Of a stretch of DNA of 41,489 nt, positions 27,363 to 37,071 are shown piece after piece (position 1 is the stretch's first letter; each line of letters starts with the position of its first letter). The DNA is taken from contig CALLXS010000113.1 in NCBI GenBank assembly GCA_937875295.1, forward strand, positions 1 to 41,489, read 5' to 3'. The notes beneath the pieces are model-generated. The model searched no databases and had not been told where the DNA came from. It worked only from the letters and a program-made list of their open reading frames with translations. The position numbers were made by a program, and so were the translations under genes. The stretch is from an uncultured bacterium (lineage in GTDB: Bacteria; Bacteroidota; Ignavibacteria; Kapaibacteriales; UBA2268).

Positions 27363-27480
27363 TACAATAAAACTTTTTAATAATTCGTAATTATTATAAA
27401 GAATTTGAAAAATTTCATTATCTTTATGTTCTGTAAAAATAAGAAATACATTGCTGAGAAAATAAGAAAAGACAAATAAA

Positions 27481-28299
27481 ATGAAAAAAGTAATAATATT
27501 GTTGATATTTCTTAATGTAATATCACCATTTAAGAATTTATATGCTCAGTCTAATCCAATATTTTCAGTTGAACATATTCCTAATTTGCATTTTTTAGGA
27601 ATGTACATTGGATTTGGGCAGAATCTCCAAAGTGGGAAAATATTTCCAGAATGTATAGATTGTACTTTCGAGAAAGGTAATAAATTTGGATTTACTGCTG
27701 GAGTATTATATGAATACAGATTATTCAACTCTGTTTATTTAGGTTCTGCTATAGAGTATAACAGCTTAGGGATAGACGCATTTTTCACAGAAATTGAGCC
27801 AGTACCGATACAAATCCCTATAAATGAAAATGATTACTATATTGAAAATGCAAATGTAAAATTTCAGCATGAAGCTAATTTAAGTATACATAATCTAAGT
27901 TTGGTACCATATATTAAATACCAACCTTTTAATTTTATGTTTATCCGTTTAGGGGCTGGGATAGGATATAACTTATCGAATCATTTCGTACATAAAAAAT
28001 CACTCGCTCAAAGCACTTATACTCTTTCTTCTGGAGAAATTGTTTCTCTTCGAGTTCCAAATGCTACCAAAAATACAATTATTGAAGATACGGAATTAGC
28101 ACAAAATAATCCATTTCAAATATATTTAAATTCAGCTCTTGGTTTTAATATTAATTTCAGCGAAAAGCTAACTTTTTCTCCAATATTTAGTTATTCAAAT
28201 GCTTTTATGAATATTTCAGAAAGAGGAGAGAACCCAAAAGTGAATTATTGGCGAATTTTATTAGAGCTTCGCTATGATATTACCGGAGATGAGGATTAA
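27481..28299 (+). CDS. outer-membrane beta-barrel protein
   Basis: A 272-residue exported protein; the signal peptide ends near NLYAQS (about residue 23). The rest alternates polar and aromatic residues in strand-length stretches (GFTAGVLYEYRLF, LGSAIEYNSLGI, FIRLGAGIGYNLS, LRYDI), the look of a small 8-10-strand barrel of the PorT/OmpX-like type. C57 and C60 (ECIDC) could form a loop disulfide. It has no TonB plug and its function is unknown. It is alone on the plus strand, flanked by the queuosine operon and a minus-strand M1-like gene. Confidence 0.75.
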   Translation: MKKVIILLIFLNVISPFKNLYAQSNPIFSVEHIPNLHFLGMYIGFGQNLQSGKIFPECIDCTFEKGNKFGFTAGVLYEYRLFNSVYLGSAIEYNSLGIDAFFTEIEPVPIQIPINENDYYIENANVKFQHEANLSIHNLSLVPYIKYQPFNFMFIRLGAGIGYNLSNHFVHKKSLAQSTYTLSSGEIVSLRVPNATKNTIIEDTELAQNNPFQIYLNSALGFNINFSEKLTFSPIFSYSNAFMNISERGENPKVNYWRILLELRYDITGDED

Positions 28300-28300
28300 T

Positions 28301-28330
28301 AATAAAAATCTTAAAAATAAAAATCTTAAA
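28301..28330 (+). repeat. perfect 15-base tandem duplication
   Basis: AATAAAAATCTTAAA occurs twice head to tail (28301-28315 and 28316-28330), directly after the beta-barrel gene stop codon. It is probably a recent replication-slippage duplication. Confidence 0.85.
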
Positions 28331-28456
28331 CTTTTATAAAAAGAAACAATATTTCTTGTTTTAATTTTATGAGTTGTCTTTTTATTAAATGCTATTAAAA
28401 TATAAAGATAAACAAATGAAAATTTTAACAGAAGTCATTCATCTATCTTTATCTAC

Positions 28457-30811
28457 TTATAATTTATCCCAACTAACTTCAATGTGTTTACATAGAACAG
28501 CATTTTTGTAATTAAATATTATTTCTTTAGGTTTTTTGTCTGTAGGGTTTAAGTCAAATGAAATTGTGTCGCCACCTGAGAAATAAATTCTATTTACATC
28601 TAATATTTCTTCTCCAGATTTAATAGCAATCGGAATAAGCATTTTAAATGATGCTGGTACTTCTTCTTGTTTCATTTTTATTTTGCAAATATACTTCCCA
28701 TTTTTCTCTTCAATTTTGTATGCATATTTATAAATAGGTAAGTCATAGGACTTTAGCCATTGGTCAAAGAACCAAGAGAAATCATAATCTGTAAGAGTTT
28801 CTAAATGATTAATGAAGTCTTCTGTAGAAATTGTTTTGCCTTTATATTTCGTGAAAAATTCTTTAATCACTGTAATAAAAGCAGCATCATCATTATTTTT
28901 AAATCCATGCATAATATATCTTATCATATGGAAAATCCATCCTGATTTATCAAAAGATTCTTTGATGCGGTATAAAGGAGTAGTGGAAACGCTATTTTCG
29001 TATTCGGCTTGATTGTAATTATTAGAAGCTGCTCCGGCTACAATATAATTACTATATCTATATAAATTTTCAGGATCTAAATCGGTCAGTTGATTTCTAT
29101 TTTGAACTAGAGTAGATGGATATTTCTTAATTTTAGAAGTAATTGTATTTGGAGTGAGAAATTGAAAATCAATTGATTCTTTCATTCCACTTTCGACTAA
29201 ATCATTTTTCTTTGCTACATTTTGAGTATATAATATTCCTAAATATTGACCTAATCCATTAAGCAACCAAAAATCTCTGTCTGTACGTAGCATAAAATTC
29301 TCAGCAAAATATAATTTTGCAATTTCAAATCCAAAATCTAAATTATAATAATATATAAAGCTATTATTTAACATAAGAAATCCGGGTGAAAAATTATAAA
29401 CCGGACTTGCATTAAATATCATATTAATATTTGGGCTTTCTAAATTACCGAATATTAATTTTGCAAATTCAAGCATTGTGCTTACATTTTGAGTAATTAC
29501 ATCTTTATCAGCTTCTTGATAATGTAAAATATTAACAGTCTTATTGTCTTTGGTTTTTAATTTTTCTTCTAAATATGGTGCTATAAAAAAGCTGGCTGAT
29601 AATATTGGCTCTTTAGTCCGCCAATGAGAAATGAAATATCCATCTTCTACTTTATTCTCAATTTCCTCGCCTACTGATTTAAATTTATTTTTCTTGCTTG
29701 AAGTTTTTGAATAAATATCGAAAATAGCCTTTTGATTATTTCCAAATTTAGGATACCAATAATCTGCATTACGCAAAAGTGTAATACCACTCATTTTGTA
29801 TAATATTTTTCCAGAATATTTCATTGAAAGCTTAAATTTCTCGCCTTTTTCAAATGGTTTTTTGATATATAGAAATAAAATAGGGTAATATTTATTAAAA
29901 TAATAATCAACAGATTCATTATTGATTTTTACTTCATCAATATCTGCTTGAGGAAAAGCATTTGTAATAATCCAATTTCCAGTGTAAGTAGTTGCTTCGC
30001 ATTCTATCTCAGCTATAACATCAGTCTCTAAATTCGCATCGAAATCAAGTTTTAAATCATATTTAATTGGACGAATTGGATTAGCGTCGCTTTCTTTGAT
30101 AATAGGAATATTTCTATAATCTGCATCGAAATATTTGGAAATCATTTTTGCATAATATCCCTTTGTATTTTCGAAAGTCCTATGCAGTTGAATAGCTTCG
30201 TTATATTCGGGGGAAATTTGATAAACAAGTGGTTCTGAGATACCTTTTACTTTTATTACGTTAAATGTAAACCTCGAGAAATCGCCTTCTAAAATTGCTT
30301 TTGAAGTGCTGCCCTCTACTATATTTTTATTCATACTTACATTTGAAGTAATAAAAACATTTAAAGGAGTAGAATTAACTTTAAATGGAAATTTAATCTT
30401 TTCGCCTCTAGAAAGAATATCATAATGAGTGCTATCTGCTGAGAAGAAAAATATCCATTCAATTTCATCATTTATCTGCTCAATTTGGAAATTACGTTGG
30501 ATTTCTTTTCGTTCTTCAAGTATAGGTATATTAAAATCAAATATCCCTGTACCGACATATAATCCTCCATATTCCTTTCCATTTAATGAGTTTAGCGGAT
30601 AATAATCGCCTTTTTCAAGCACAATGGCACAATATGGATATTTTAGCATACATTCATTAATGCTATAGGCTGTAGTTCTGTTATAATCTAATTTTAGGAA
30701 ATCATTAAGAAATAAATTATAATCATCATAACTTCTTGCAAATATCTGATTAGTTAGACTTAATAACAAAATTACGCAAAAAAATAATATTTTATAAATA
30801 TGTTTTTTCAT
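28457..30811 (-). CDS. M1-aminopeptidase-like exported protein with a degenerate zinc site
   Basis: A 784-residue protein with a signal peptide (about 1-25). The first 240 residues are an unassigned beta-rich domain. From about 250 it follows the M1 peptidase layout: the N-terminal beta domain (YDLKLDFDANLETDVIAEIE), the region normally leading to HExxH, and the C-terminal helical segment EDFINHLETLTDYDFSWFFDQWL typical of bacterial M1 enzymes. The zinc site is gone: HExxH is F495-E496-I-A-K499, and the third ligand Glu in WLSEG is N518 in WLLNG. The spacing from K499 to N518 is exactly the canonical 18 residues. It is therefore a pseudo-peptidase, probably periplasmic, with a scaffold or binding role by inference. 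Confidence 0.8.
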   Translation of the reverse strand: MKKHIYKILFFCVILLLSLTNQIFARSYDDYNLFLNDFLKLDYNRTTAYSINECMLKYPYCAIVLEKGDYYPLNSLNGKEYGGLYVGTGIFDFNIPILEERKEIQRNFQIEQINDEIEWIFFFSADSTHYDILSRGEKIKFPFKVNSTPLNVFITSNVSMNKNIVEGSTSKAILEGDFSRFTFNVIKVKGISEPLVYQISPEYNEAIQLHRTFENTKGYYAKMISKYFDADYRNIPIIKESDANPIRPIKYDLKLDFDANLETDVIAEIECEATTYTGNWIITNAFPQADIDEVKINNESVDYYFNKYYPILFLYIKKPFEKGEKFKLSMKYSGKILYKMSGITLLRNADYWYPKFGNNQKAIFDIYSKTSSKKNKFKSVGEEIENKVEDGYFISHWRTKEPILSASFFIAPYLEEKLKTKDNKTVNILHYQEADKDVITQNVSTMLEFAKLIFGNLESPNINMIFNASPVYNFSPGFLMLNNSFIYYYNLDFGFEIAKLYFAENFMLRTDRDFWLLNGLGQYLGILYTQNVAKKNDLVESGMKESIDFQFLTPNTITSKIKKYPSTLVQNRNQLTDLDPENLYRYSNYIVAGAASNNYNQAEYENSVSTTPLYRIKESFDKSGWIFHMIRYIMHGFKNNDDAAFITVIKEFFTKYKGKTISTEDFINHLETLTDYDFSWFFDQWLKSYDLPIYKYAYKIEEKNGKYICKIKMKQEEVPASFKMLIPIAIKSGEEILDVNRIYFSGGDTISFDLNPTDKKPKEIIFNYKNAVLCKHIEVSWDKL

Positions 30812-31372
30812 TTTATTTTTAATAGTTAATTATCAATTAAACACATAGTAATACAACAGAAATAATTTTTACAAAAATGTAAAAAAATAACAAAGCATTA
30901 AAGCATTTTTCAAATTTTAATGCTGATAGTAGTTGAATAAATTTATATATATGTTTATCTTGAAAATTTCTGTTATCTTAACTAAATACTCAAGCAACCA
31001 AGAAATGATTTTAAACTGCTACTATGCCTAAATTTTTTACACGAATTTTAAATATAATTATTGCTAAATTCCTACTATTTGACTCAATTATGACCATATT
31101 AAGTGAATTGAAAGAAATAAAAAATTGAATAGAATGAATATAAAATTTAAATGATTAATTATTAATAAATAATATTCATTCTAAGTGAGTTTATTTCAAT
31201 AATATGCAACAAAGGAAATATAATTTCGTATAATCATTTTCGTTATTATAATTCAAAAAAAACGACAAATTTTTATACTAAAATAATTAAACCTTTTTAA
31301 AATATTAGAGTCAAATAATATTAAATTTTTATATCAATATTTATATTTTATCTAATCTAAATATATAACACT
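30812..31372. other. 561-base intergenic region, divergent promoter area
   Basis: The longest gene-free stretch. It separates the minus-strand M1-like gene from the plus-strand receptor and is very AT-rich. The only clear structure is the inverted repeat at 31131-31182. I found no ORF above about 30 codons with a good start, no tRNA and no recognisable riboswitch. Confidence 0.5.
31131..31182. repeat. inverted repeat with 11-base arms
   Basis: AGAATGAATAT (31131-31141) and ATATTCATTCT (31172-31182) are perfect reverse complements around a 30-base AT-only-like spacer. It lies about 190 bases before the receptor start codon. It may be a protein-binding site or a decayed element; no function can be assigned. 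Confidence 0.6.
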
Positions 31373-34195
31373 ATGAATAAAATATCAGCAACAATACTAC
31401 TATTTCTCTTATCAATCGCAACGGGAATTGCAGCAAATATAACAGGCAGGATAGTAGATGATAAAAATTCTGGGCTAATTGGAGCTACAGTTCGCTTGCT
31501 TGATGCGAATGATAAATTAATAAATGGAGGGATCTCAAGCAATAACGGTAACTTTACGTTATCTTCTATAAAAAATGGAAAATACAAATTCGAGGTAACT
31601 TATATCGGCTATGAAACCGTTGTTAAAGACGTTGAAATCAAAAACAATAAAAATGTTAATTTAGGTAAATTAGAATTAAAAGTAACTGATATATTAGGCG
31701 AGACCGTTGTAGTCGAAGCTGCTTCTACTACAGGTGAGTTAATAAAAGATACTTCACAATTCAATGCAAAAGCTTTTAAAACTGCTGAAAATGCCGTTGC
31801 AGAGGATTTAGTAAAGAAAATCCCAGGAGTAGAAGTAGGATCTGATGGTAGCATTAAAGCACAAGGCGAATCAGTTAAAAAAGTATTAGTAGATGGAAAA
31901 CCATTTTTCGGAAATGACCCAAAATTAGCAATGAAAAATATTCCTGCTGACATGATTGATAAAGTACAAATTTATGATAAAAATAGTGATAATTCCGAAT
32001 TCACCGGACGCGAAGATGATGAAAAAGAAAAAGCTATTAATTTTGTTACTAAAGTAGACAGAAGAAAAAGTATATTTGGTAGAATAAGTGGCGGTTATGG
32101 TACTGATAATAGATATAACACTAGCTTATCATTAAATGTAATGAATGACCAGCAGAGGTACTCACTACTCGGTATGAGTAATAATGTAAGTATTCAGAAT
32201 TTCTCTTTCTCTGATATTATGGGAATGACTGGCTCTTCTGGAAGAGGTTTTAGGTTCTTTGGTGGAGGAGCAGGTGGGATGGTCAATACTTCGCCTACTA
32301 TTAGTAGCTCTTCACGTAGACCTAACAGAACTGGCGGAGCAAATACATTTATGGTATCGCCATCAGATGGTATTTCTTCAAATCATTCAGTCGGATTAAA
32401 TTATTCAGATGTATATTCAAATTGGGGTGAATTGTCAGGCTCATATTTTTTCAATACTTCGAATAATACTAACACTCAAGATATTACCCGTAATTACTAT
32501 GCTATTGGCGATTCAGCATATAATTTTAATCAAAATGGCGACGGAGATGCTACAAATTTAAATCATAAATTTAATGCAAGATTTAAAGCAAAGATTGACT
32601 CAAATAACGCATTTATGTTATATCCAAATTTGACATATCAATCGAATGAAATGAATTCGACTTCGAGTACTATTAGCCAATATGACTTTAGTGGTAATAA
32701 AATCAATGAATCAGATAATAAGTATTTTACAAATTATAATGGATTAAATTTCTCAAATTGGTTTACATACGTTTACACTTTCAAAAATCCTAAGAGGAAT
32801 TTTAATATTTCATTATCAAATGATATTAGTACAAATGATGGATATTCCCTTCAAGATGCTAAAACTACTTATTATGCAGCAAATGAAATTGATACTATAA
32901 ATCAAAAAGTTAATACAAAATACAAAAAATACGAATATGAAATTGAAGTAGAATATATTGAACCAATCACAGATAGCTCTACTCTTAGAGCATTTTATGA
33001 GTACTCTAAAGAAAATACAGATAATAACAACGAAGCTCTTTCTTTCAGCACAATAACTAATGATTATTCTATTCTTGAGGATATATACAGCTCTAAAATT
33101 AATAGTAGATTCCAAATTCATACAGTTGGTTTAAATTATAGATGGAAAAGTGGTATCTTTGATATAGGTGGTACTCTTAGATATAGAATGAGCGAATTAA
33201 ATACAGATTTAATTCTCCCAAAAGCTACTACAATTAATTATAAAATGAATAATATAATGCCTAGCTTAAGAATTAGATTAAATTTTAGTAAAACTAATAA
33301 TTTGAGATTTAATTATTACTCATTTTATAATGCACCAAGTGCTACTCAGCTTTCAGAAGTTCTAGATGTATCTAATCCACTTCAAATGTATTTAGGAAAC
33401 TCACAATTAAAACCACTTGTAGCTCATAATATTCATGGTAATTATATGAAAATGAGCGAAGACTTTAAGCGCTATTTCTTTATTTTTGGTTTCTTATCCT
33501 TTAGAGATAATTATATAAGTAATTCATATTTTACTGCTTTGCAAGATACTACTATTGAGAACGTGAAACTCCCTGCAGGTAGCCAATTGCTAAAACCTAT
33601 TAATATGGATGGATATATGGATGCTCGTTTGAATTTCAATTATTCATTCCCAATTGATTTGCTTATGTTGAAATTTAATCTCGGTGCTGGAGGAAATTAT
33701 AATAAAACACCAAGTGTAATAAATGAATTAAAGAATAATTCTAATAATTATGGTTACAACTTAAATTTTGGTATTAATAGTAATATTAGTGAAAATTTAG
33801 ACTTTAATATTAGTAGTGGTTATAATTATAATTTTACACAAAATTCAATTTCTACTGCTCAAGATTATACATATAAAGCGATGAATTTAAATTTTGATTT
33901 AAATTGGACTATATTTGGTGGTTTATTCCTTACTGCGAATTCATATAATATATTTTATTTAGAAAATGCTGTTAATGATCAAAAGAATATAAATGTTCTG
34001 AATTTATCTCTTGGATACAAATTCCTCAAAAATGATGCTGCTCAAATCGAGCTAAAAGCATATGATGTGCTGGATAAGAATAGTAATATTGGAAATAATA
34101 TTACTGACAGATATACCGAGATAGTTACAAATAATATTTTAAGACGCTATTTCTTATTGACATTTACTTATAATCTTAAGAATTTTGGATTTTAA
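31373..34195 (+). CDS. TonB-dependent receptor-like outer-membrane protein (OMP_b-brl_3 type)
   Basis: A 940-residue outer-membrane protein. The signal peptide (about 1-20) precedes a carboxypeptidase-regulatory-like domain (about 22-105: ITGRIVDDKNSGLIGATVRL, FEVTYIGYETVV). The plug-like region has VLVDGKPFFGNDPKLAMKNI (172-191) and IDKVQIYDKNS, the pattern of the outer_membrane_beta-barrel_3 family of Bacteroidota. A Gly/Ser/Arg-rich insertion lies at about 282-325. The remainder is a large barrel ending in LTFTYNLKNFGF with a terminal Phe. No TonB box is obvious, and no SusD or DUF4249 partner is encoded nearby. Substrate unknown; it may carry peptides or proteins. A strong terminator follows. 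Confidence 0.88.
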   Translation: MNKISATILLFLLSIATGIAANITGRIVDDKNSGLIGATVRLLDANDKLINGGISSNNGNFTLSSIKNGKYKFEVTYIGYETVVKDVEIKNNKNVNLGKLELKVTDILGETVVVEAASTTGELIKDTSQFNAKAFKTAENAVAEDLVKKIPGVEVGSDGSIKAQGESVKKVLVDGKPFFGNDPKLAMKNIPADMIDKVQIYDKNSDNSEFTGREDDEKEKAINFVTKVDRRKSIFGRISGGYGTDNRYNTSLSLNVMNDQQRYSLLGMSNNVSIQNFSFSDIMGMTGSSGRGFRFFGGGAGGMVNTSPTISSSSRRPNRTGGANTFMVSPSDGISSNHSVGLNYSDVYSNWGELSGSYFFNTSNNTNTQDITRNYYAIGDSAYNFNQNGDGDATNLNHKFNARFKAKIDSNNAFMLYPNLTYQSNEMNSTSSTISQYDFSGNKINESDNKYFTNYNGLNFSNWFTYVYTFKNPKRNFNISLSNDISTNDGYSLQDAKTTYYAANEIDTINQKVNTKYKKYEYEIEVEYIEPITDSSTLRAFYEYSKENTDNNNEALSFSTITNDYSILEDIYSSKINSRFQIHTVGLNYRWKSGIFDIGGTLRYRMSELNTDLILPKATTINYKMNNIMPSLRIRLNFSKTNNLRFNYYSFYNAPSATQLSEVLDVSNPLQMYLGNSQLKPLVAHNIHGNYMKMSEDFKRYFFIFGFLSFRDNYISNSYFTALQDTTIENVKLPAGSQLLKPINMDGYMDARLNFNYSFPIDLLMLKFNLGAGGNYNKTPSVINELKNNSNNYGYNLNFGINSNISENLDFNISSGYNYNFTQNSISTAQDYTYKAMNLNFDLNWTIFGGLFLTANSYNIFYLENAVNDQKNINVLNLSLGYKFLKNDAAQIELKAYDVLDKNSNIGNNITDRYTEIVTNNILRRYFLLTFTYNLKNFGF

Positions 34196-34229
34196 TTAAA
34201 CATATCCTGATTTTTAGAAAATATTTATT

Positions 34230-34260
34230 AACCCACTGCCTAAGCTGTGGGTTTTTTTTA
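34230..34260 (+). terminator. intrinsic terminator after the receptor gene
   Basis: AACCCAC (34230-34236) pairs with GTGGGTT (34247-34253) around a 10-base loop, and T residues run on through 34259. The gap 34196-34504 holds this terminator and then an AT-rich leader to glgA with nothing else recognised. Confidence 0.88.
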
Positions 34261-34504
34261 TAGTTGCTCTGACTCTAAGTAGGAAATTCTTTTAATTAGG
34301 AAAATTTATTTTTGGAGAAATAACTATACTCGTCGCTTCAAATTTCATAAGAACTAAATTGTGCGATTTAATATCAATTGAAAAAATAAAAAATTTAGAA
34401 ATTATAATTTCATTATCAATTATCAATAATTTAATTCGTCTTAAATTTTTTAGCTCTTAAGATGATAGCTAAACAATTATTTAAAATAAATAAAATAAAA
34501 TAAA

Positions 34505-35968
34505 ATGAATATTTTATTAGCCACAGCTGAGCTTACTCCATTAGCTAAAACAGGTGGTTTAGCTGATATAACAGCAGCTTTACCAATCGAGTGGAAGAAG
34601 CAAGGTCATAATCCTATTGTTGTATTACCTAAATATAGCATATTCGATCCATATAAATATGGCTTCGAACCGACTGATATTGTTCTTTTTGTTCCGGTAT
34701 CACATTGGTTGGAATATGCTCGACTATGGAAAGGAGTAATTCCCGGCTCAGATGTACCATGCTATTTAATTGAAAATAATGATTATTTCTGGCGAGATGG
34801 GATTTATGGCAATCCTAATGAATATGCCGATAATGATCGCCGTTTTATTTTCTTTAGCAGAGCTGTATTTGAAGTAGCTAAAGTATTGAATTTTCAACCA
34901 GATGTGATTCACGCTCACGATTTTCATACTGCTTTTGTAATGGCATTCCTGAAATCTCATTATAGAAATGATCCGTTATTCGTTAATACAGCTGGAGTAT
35001 TTACTATACATAATTTAGCTTATCAAGGCTGGTTCGACCCAAAGAGAGCATTAGACTTCGCTTGCTTTAGCCAAAATGATTTTTATCCAGGCAGCTGGTT
35101 CGAGAAAAATGGGGTAGTAAATTCGATGAAAGTCGGTATTATGTTCGCTGATAAAATAACTACAGTTAGCCCTACTTATGCTAGAGAAATTAGATGGGAT
35201 TACTTCGGCGAAGGTATGCAAGATTATTTAAATGAACGCGGTGGCGATTTGATTGGTGTGCTTAATGGTGTAGATTATTCTCTCTGGAATCCTGAAGATG
35301 ATAAATATATTTACAAGAATTATAACATTAAGACAATTGACAAAAAGAAAGAGAATAAAAATGATTTTCTAAAATCTATGGGTTTAACTAATAAAGATGA
35401 TCTAGAAAAACCTATAATTGGAATGGTTACTCGATTAACTGATCAAAAAGGTGTCGATCTACTAATGAATAAATTAGAATATCATTTATATAATAATGAC
35501 TTTAGGTTTGCTCTGCTCGGAAGTGGTAATCAAAGATATGTCGAGTATTTTAACTATCTAGCTTGGAAATATCCGGGCAAAATATTTGTTCATATCGGCT
35601 ATAGCGAAGAAATTGCCCATAAAATTGTAGCTTCTAGTGACTTTTTATTCCTACCTTCTCGCTATGAACCTTGTGGGCTCACACAAATGTATGCTCTTAA
35701 GTATGGTACAATTCCTATTGTCCGCTCTACTGGTGGCTTAGCTGATACTGTCTTTGAATATGTCCCTGAAAAAAAATTGGGTAATGGATTTTTATTTATT
35801 AATTATAATGCCGAGGATATGGATTTCGCTATTTCAAGGGCTTTGCAGATTTATTACAATAACCAAGACTGGAAACAAGTCAAACTAAATGCAATGAGCT
35901 ATGATTTTTCAATCCGCAGTTCAGCCGAAAAATATATCCAAGTATTTGAATGGGCTTTAGGAAAATAA
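34505..35968 (+). CDS. glgA: glycogen synthase (ADP/UDP-glucose type, GT5)
   Basis: Extends alpha-1,4-glucan chains from a nucleotide-glucose donor; cytoplasmic. The 487-residue protein starts with ATAELTPLAKTGGLADI, including the donor-binding KTGGL (15-19). It carries FTIHNLAYQG, the linker LIGVLNGVDYSLWNP, MVTRLTDQKGVDLL, and the catalytic E-containing FLPSRYEPCGLTQMYALKYG, then IVRSTGGLADTV. Length and order are standard for GT5. Other glg genes are absent from the window. A MoxR ATPase gene follows 32 bases later and may be co-transcribed. Confidence 0.97.
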   Translation: MNILLATAELTPLAKTGGLADITAALPIEWKKQGHNPIVVLPKYSIFDPYKYGFEPTDIVLFVPVSHWLEYARLWKGVIPGSDVPCYLIENNDYFWRDGIYGNPNEYADNDRRFIFFSRAVFEVAKVLNFQPDVIHAHDFHTAFVMAFLKSHYRNDPLFVNTAGVFTIHNLAYQGWFDPKRALDFACFSQNDFYPGSWFEKNGVVNSMKVGIMFADKITTVSPTYAREIRWDYFGEGMQDYLNERGGDLIGVLNGVDYSLWNPEDDKYIYKNYNIKTIDKKKENKNDFLKSMGLTNKDDLEKPIIGMVTRLTDQKGVDLLMNKLEYHLYNNDFRFALLGSGNQRYVEYFNYLAWKYPGKIFVHIGYSEEIAHKIVASSDFLFLPSRYEPCGLTQMYALKYGTIPIVRSTGGLADTVFEYVPEKKLGNGFLFINYNAEDMDFAISRALQIYYNNQDWKQVKLNAMSYDFSIRSSAEKYIQVFEWALGK

Positions 35969-36000
35969 TCTTAAAATAATTAAACAATCTAAATCTAATT

Positions 36001-36987
36001 ATGCAAAACCTTGAACAACTAGGACAATTAATTAAAAATGCTTCATCTTTTACTAATTCTATAATTGATGAGACTTCGAAAGTTATTGTAGGACAAAATA
36101 AAATTATTGAAAAAGTAATAGCAGGACTACTCTCCGGTGGGCATATCTTATTAGAAGGTGTACCCGGATTAGCAAAAACCTTGCTATTTAATACTATTGC
36201 TAATATTGTTTCTTCGAAATATAAAAGAATTCAATTTACTCCAGATTTATTGCCTGCTGACCTAATTGGAACTTTGATTTATAGCCAAAAGAACGAAGCA
36301 TTTATTGTAAAACGCGGTCCAATTTTTGCAAATTTTATTTTAGCTGATGAAATAAATAGAGCTCCAGCTAAAGTACAAAGCGCATTATTAGAAGCTATGC
36401 AAGAAAAGCAAGTAACTATTGGAGAGCAAACATATAAATTAGAAGAACCATTCATTGTGCTTGCTACTCAGAATCCAATTGAACAAGAAGGTACTTATCC
36501 TCTGCCAGAAGCACAAATGGATAGGTTTATGTTAAAATTACAAATAGATTATCCTGCTAGAGAAGATGAACGTGAGATAATTCGTAGAAATATTAATAAA
36601 ACTATTCAAGAAATTAGACCACTTTTAACTCAAAATGATATTATTCAAGCTCGAGATTTAGTGAAAGCAATTTATTTAGATGAAAAAATTGAAAATTATA
36701 TCCTTGATATTGTTTTTGCTACTCGCGAGCCGGAAAGATTTAATTTAAAAAATCTAAAGGCATTAATTAATTATGGCGCTTCACCGAGAGCAAGTATTAA
36801 TTTAGCAAAAGCTGCTAAAGCTATAGCGTTCCAACGTGGGCGACCTTATGTCATTCCCGAAGATATTCGCTCAATAGCTTATGATGTATTAAGACACAGA
36901 ATTGGGATCACATACGAAGCCGAAGCAGAAAATATTAAATCAGAAGATATTATCACAGATATACTTAATAAAGTAGAAGTGCCTTAA
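36001..36987 (+). CDS. MoxR-family AAA+ ATPase
   Basis: A 328-residue cytoplasmic ATPase of the MoxR/RavA clade. Walker A is GVPGLAKT (53-60), Walker B is FILADEINRAP with D116/E117, sensor-1 lies in VLATQNPIEQEGTYPLPEAQ, and the C-terminal lid has GASPRASINLAKAAKAIAF. Family members act as chaperones that mature or regulate VWA-domain partners. In Bacteroidota the bat operon usually has moxR, DUF58 and batA/B together. Here moxR follows glgA, with only a separate VWA gene at 23081, so the operon seems split or this is a second copy. Confidence 0.95.
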   Translation: MQNLEQLGQLIKNASSFTNSIIDETSKVIVGQNKIIEKVIAGLLSGGHILLEGVPGLAKTLLFNTIANIVSSKYKRIQFTPDLLPADLIGTLIYSQKNEAFIVKRGPIFANFILADEINRAPAKVQSALLEAMQEKQVTIGEQTYKLEEPFIVLATQNPIEQEGTYPLPEAQMDRFMLKLQIDYPAREDEREIIRRNINKTIQEIRPLLTQNDIIQARDLVKAIYLDEKIENYILDIVFATREPERFNLKNLKALINYGASPRASINLAKAAKAIAFQRGRPYVIPEDIRSIAYDVLRHRIGITYEAEAENIKSEDIITDILNKVEVP

Positions 36988-37001
36988 TCAAAAAAAATCA
37001 A

Positions 37002-37021
37002 CCCATAGCAATTACTATGGG
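37002..37021 (-). terminator. terminator for the minus-strand thioredoxin-fusion gene
   Basis: CCCATAG (37002-37008) and CTATGGG (37015-37021) form a stem with a six-base loop. Read on the minus strand it is followed by TTGATTTTTTTT, a good U tract. On the plus strand the U tract is missing, so it serves mainly the 37072-38211 gene. Confidence 0.75.
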
Positions 37022-37071
37022 CTGAAGAGTAAATTATCTATATCTATAATAGTTATATAATTAAAATATAA

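Noticed and set aside
28389..28511. Short plus-strand ORF of about 40 codons overlapping the 3' end of the M1-like gene
   Set aside because: It is antisense over its second half, has no family match and no ribosome binding site.
31609..33121. Minus-strand open frames (31609-31953 and 32816-33121) antisense to the receptor
   Set aside because: They fall on conserved plug and barrel coding sequence, lack a family match and have no promoter; treated as shadows.
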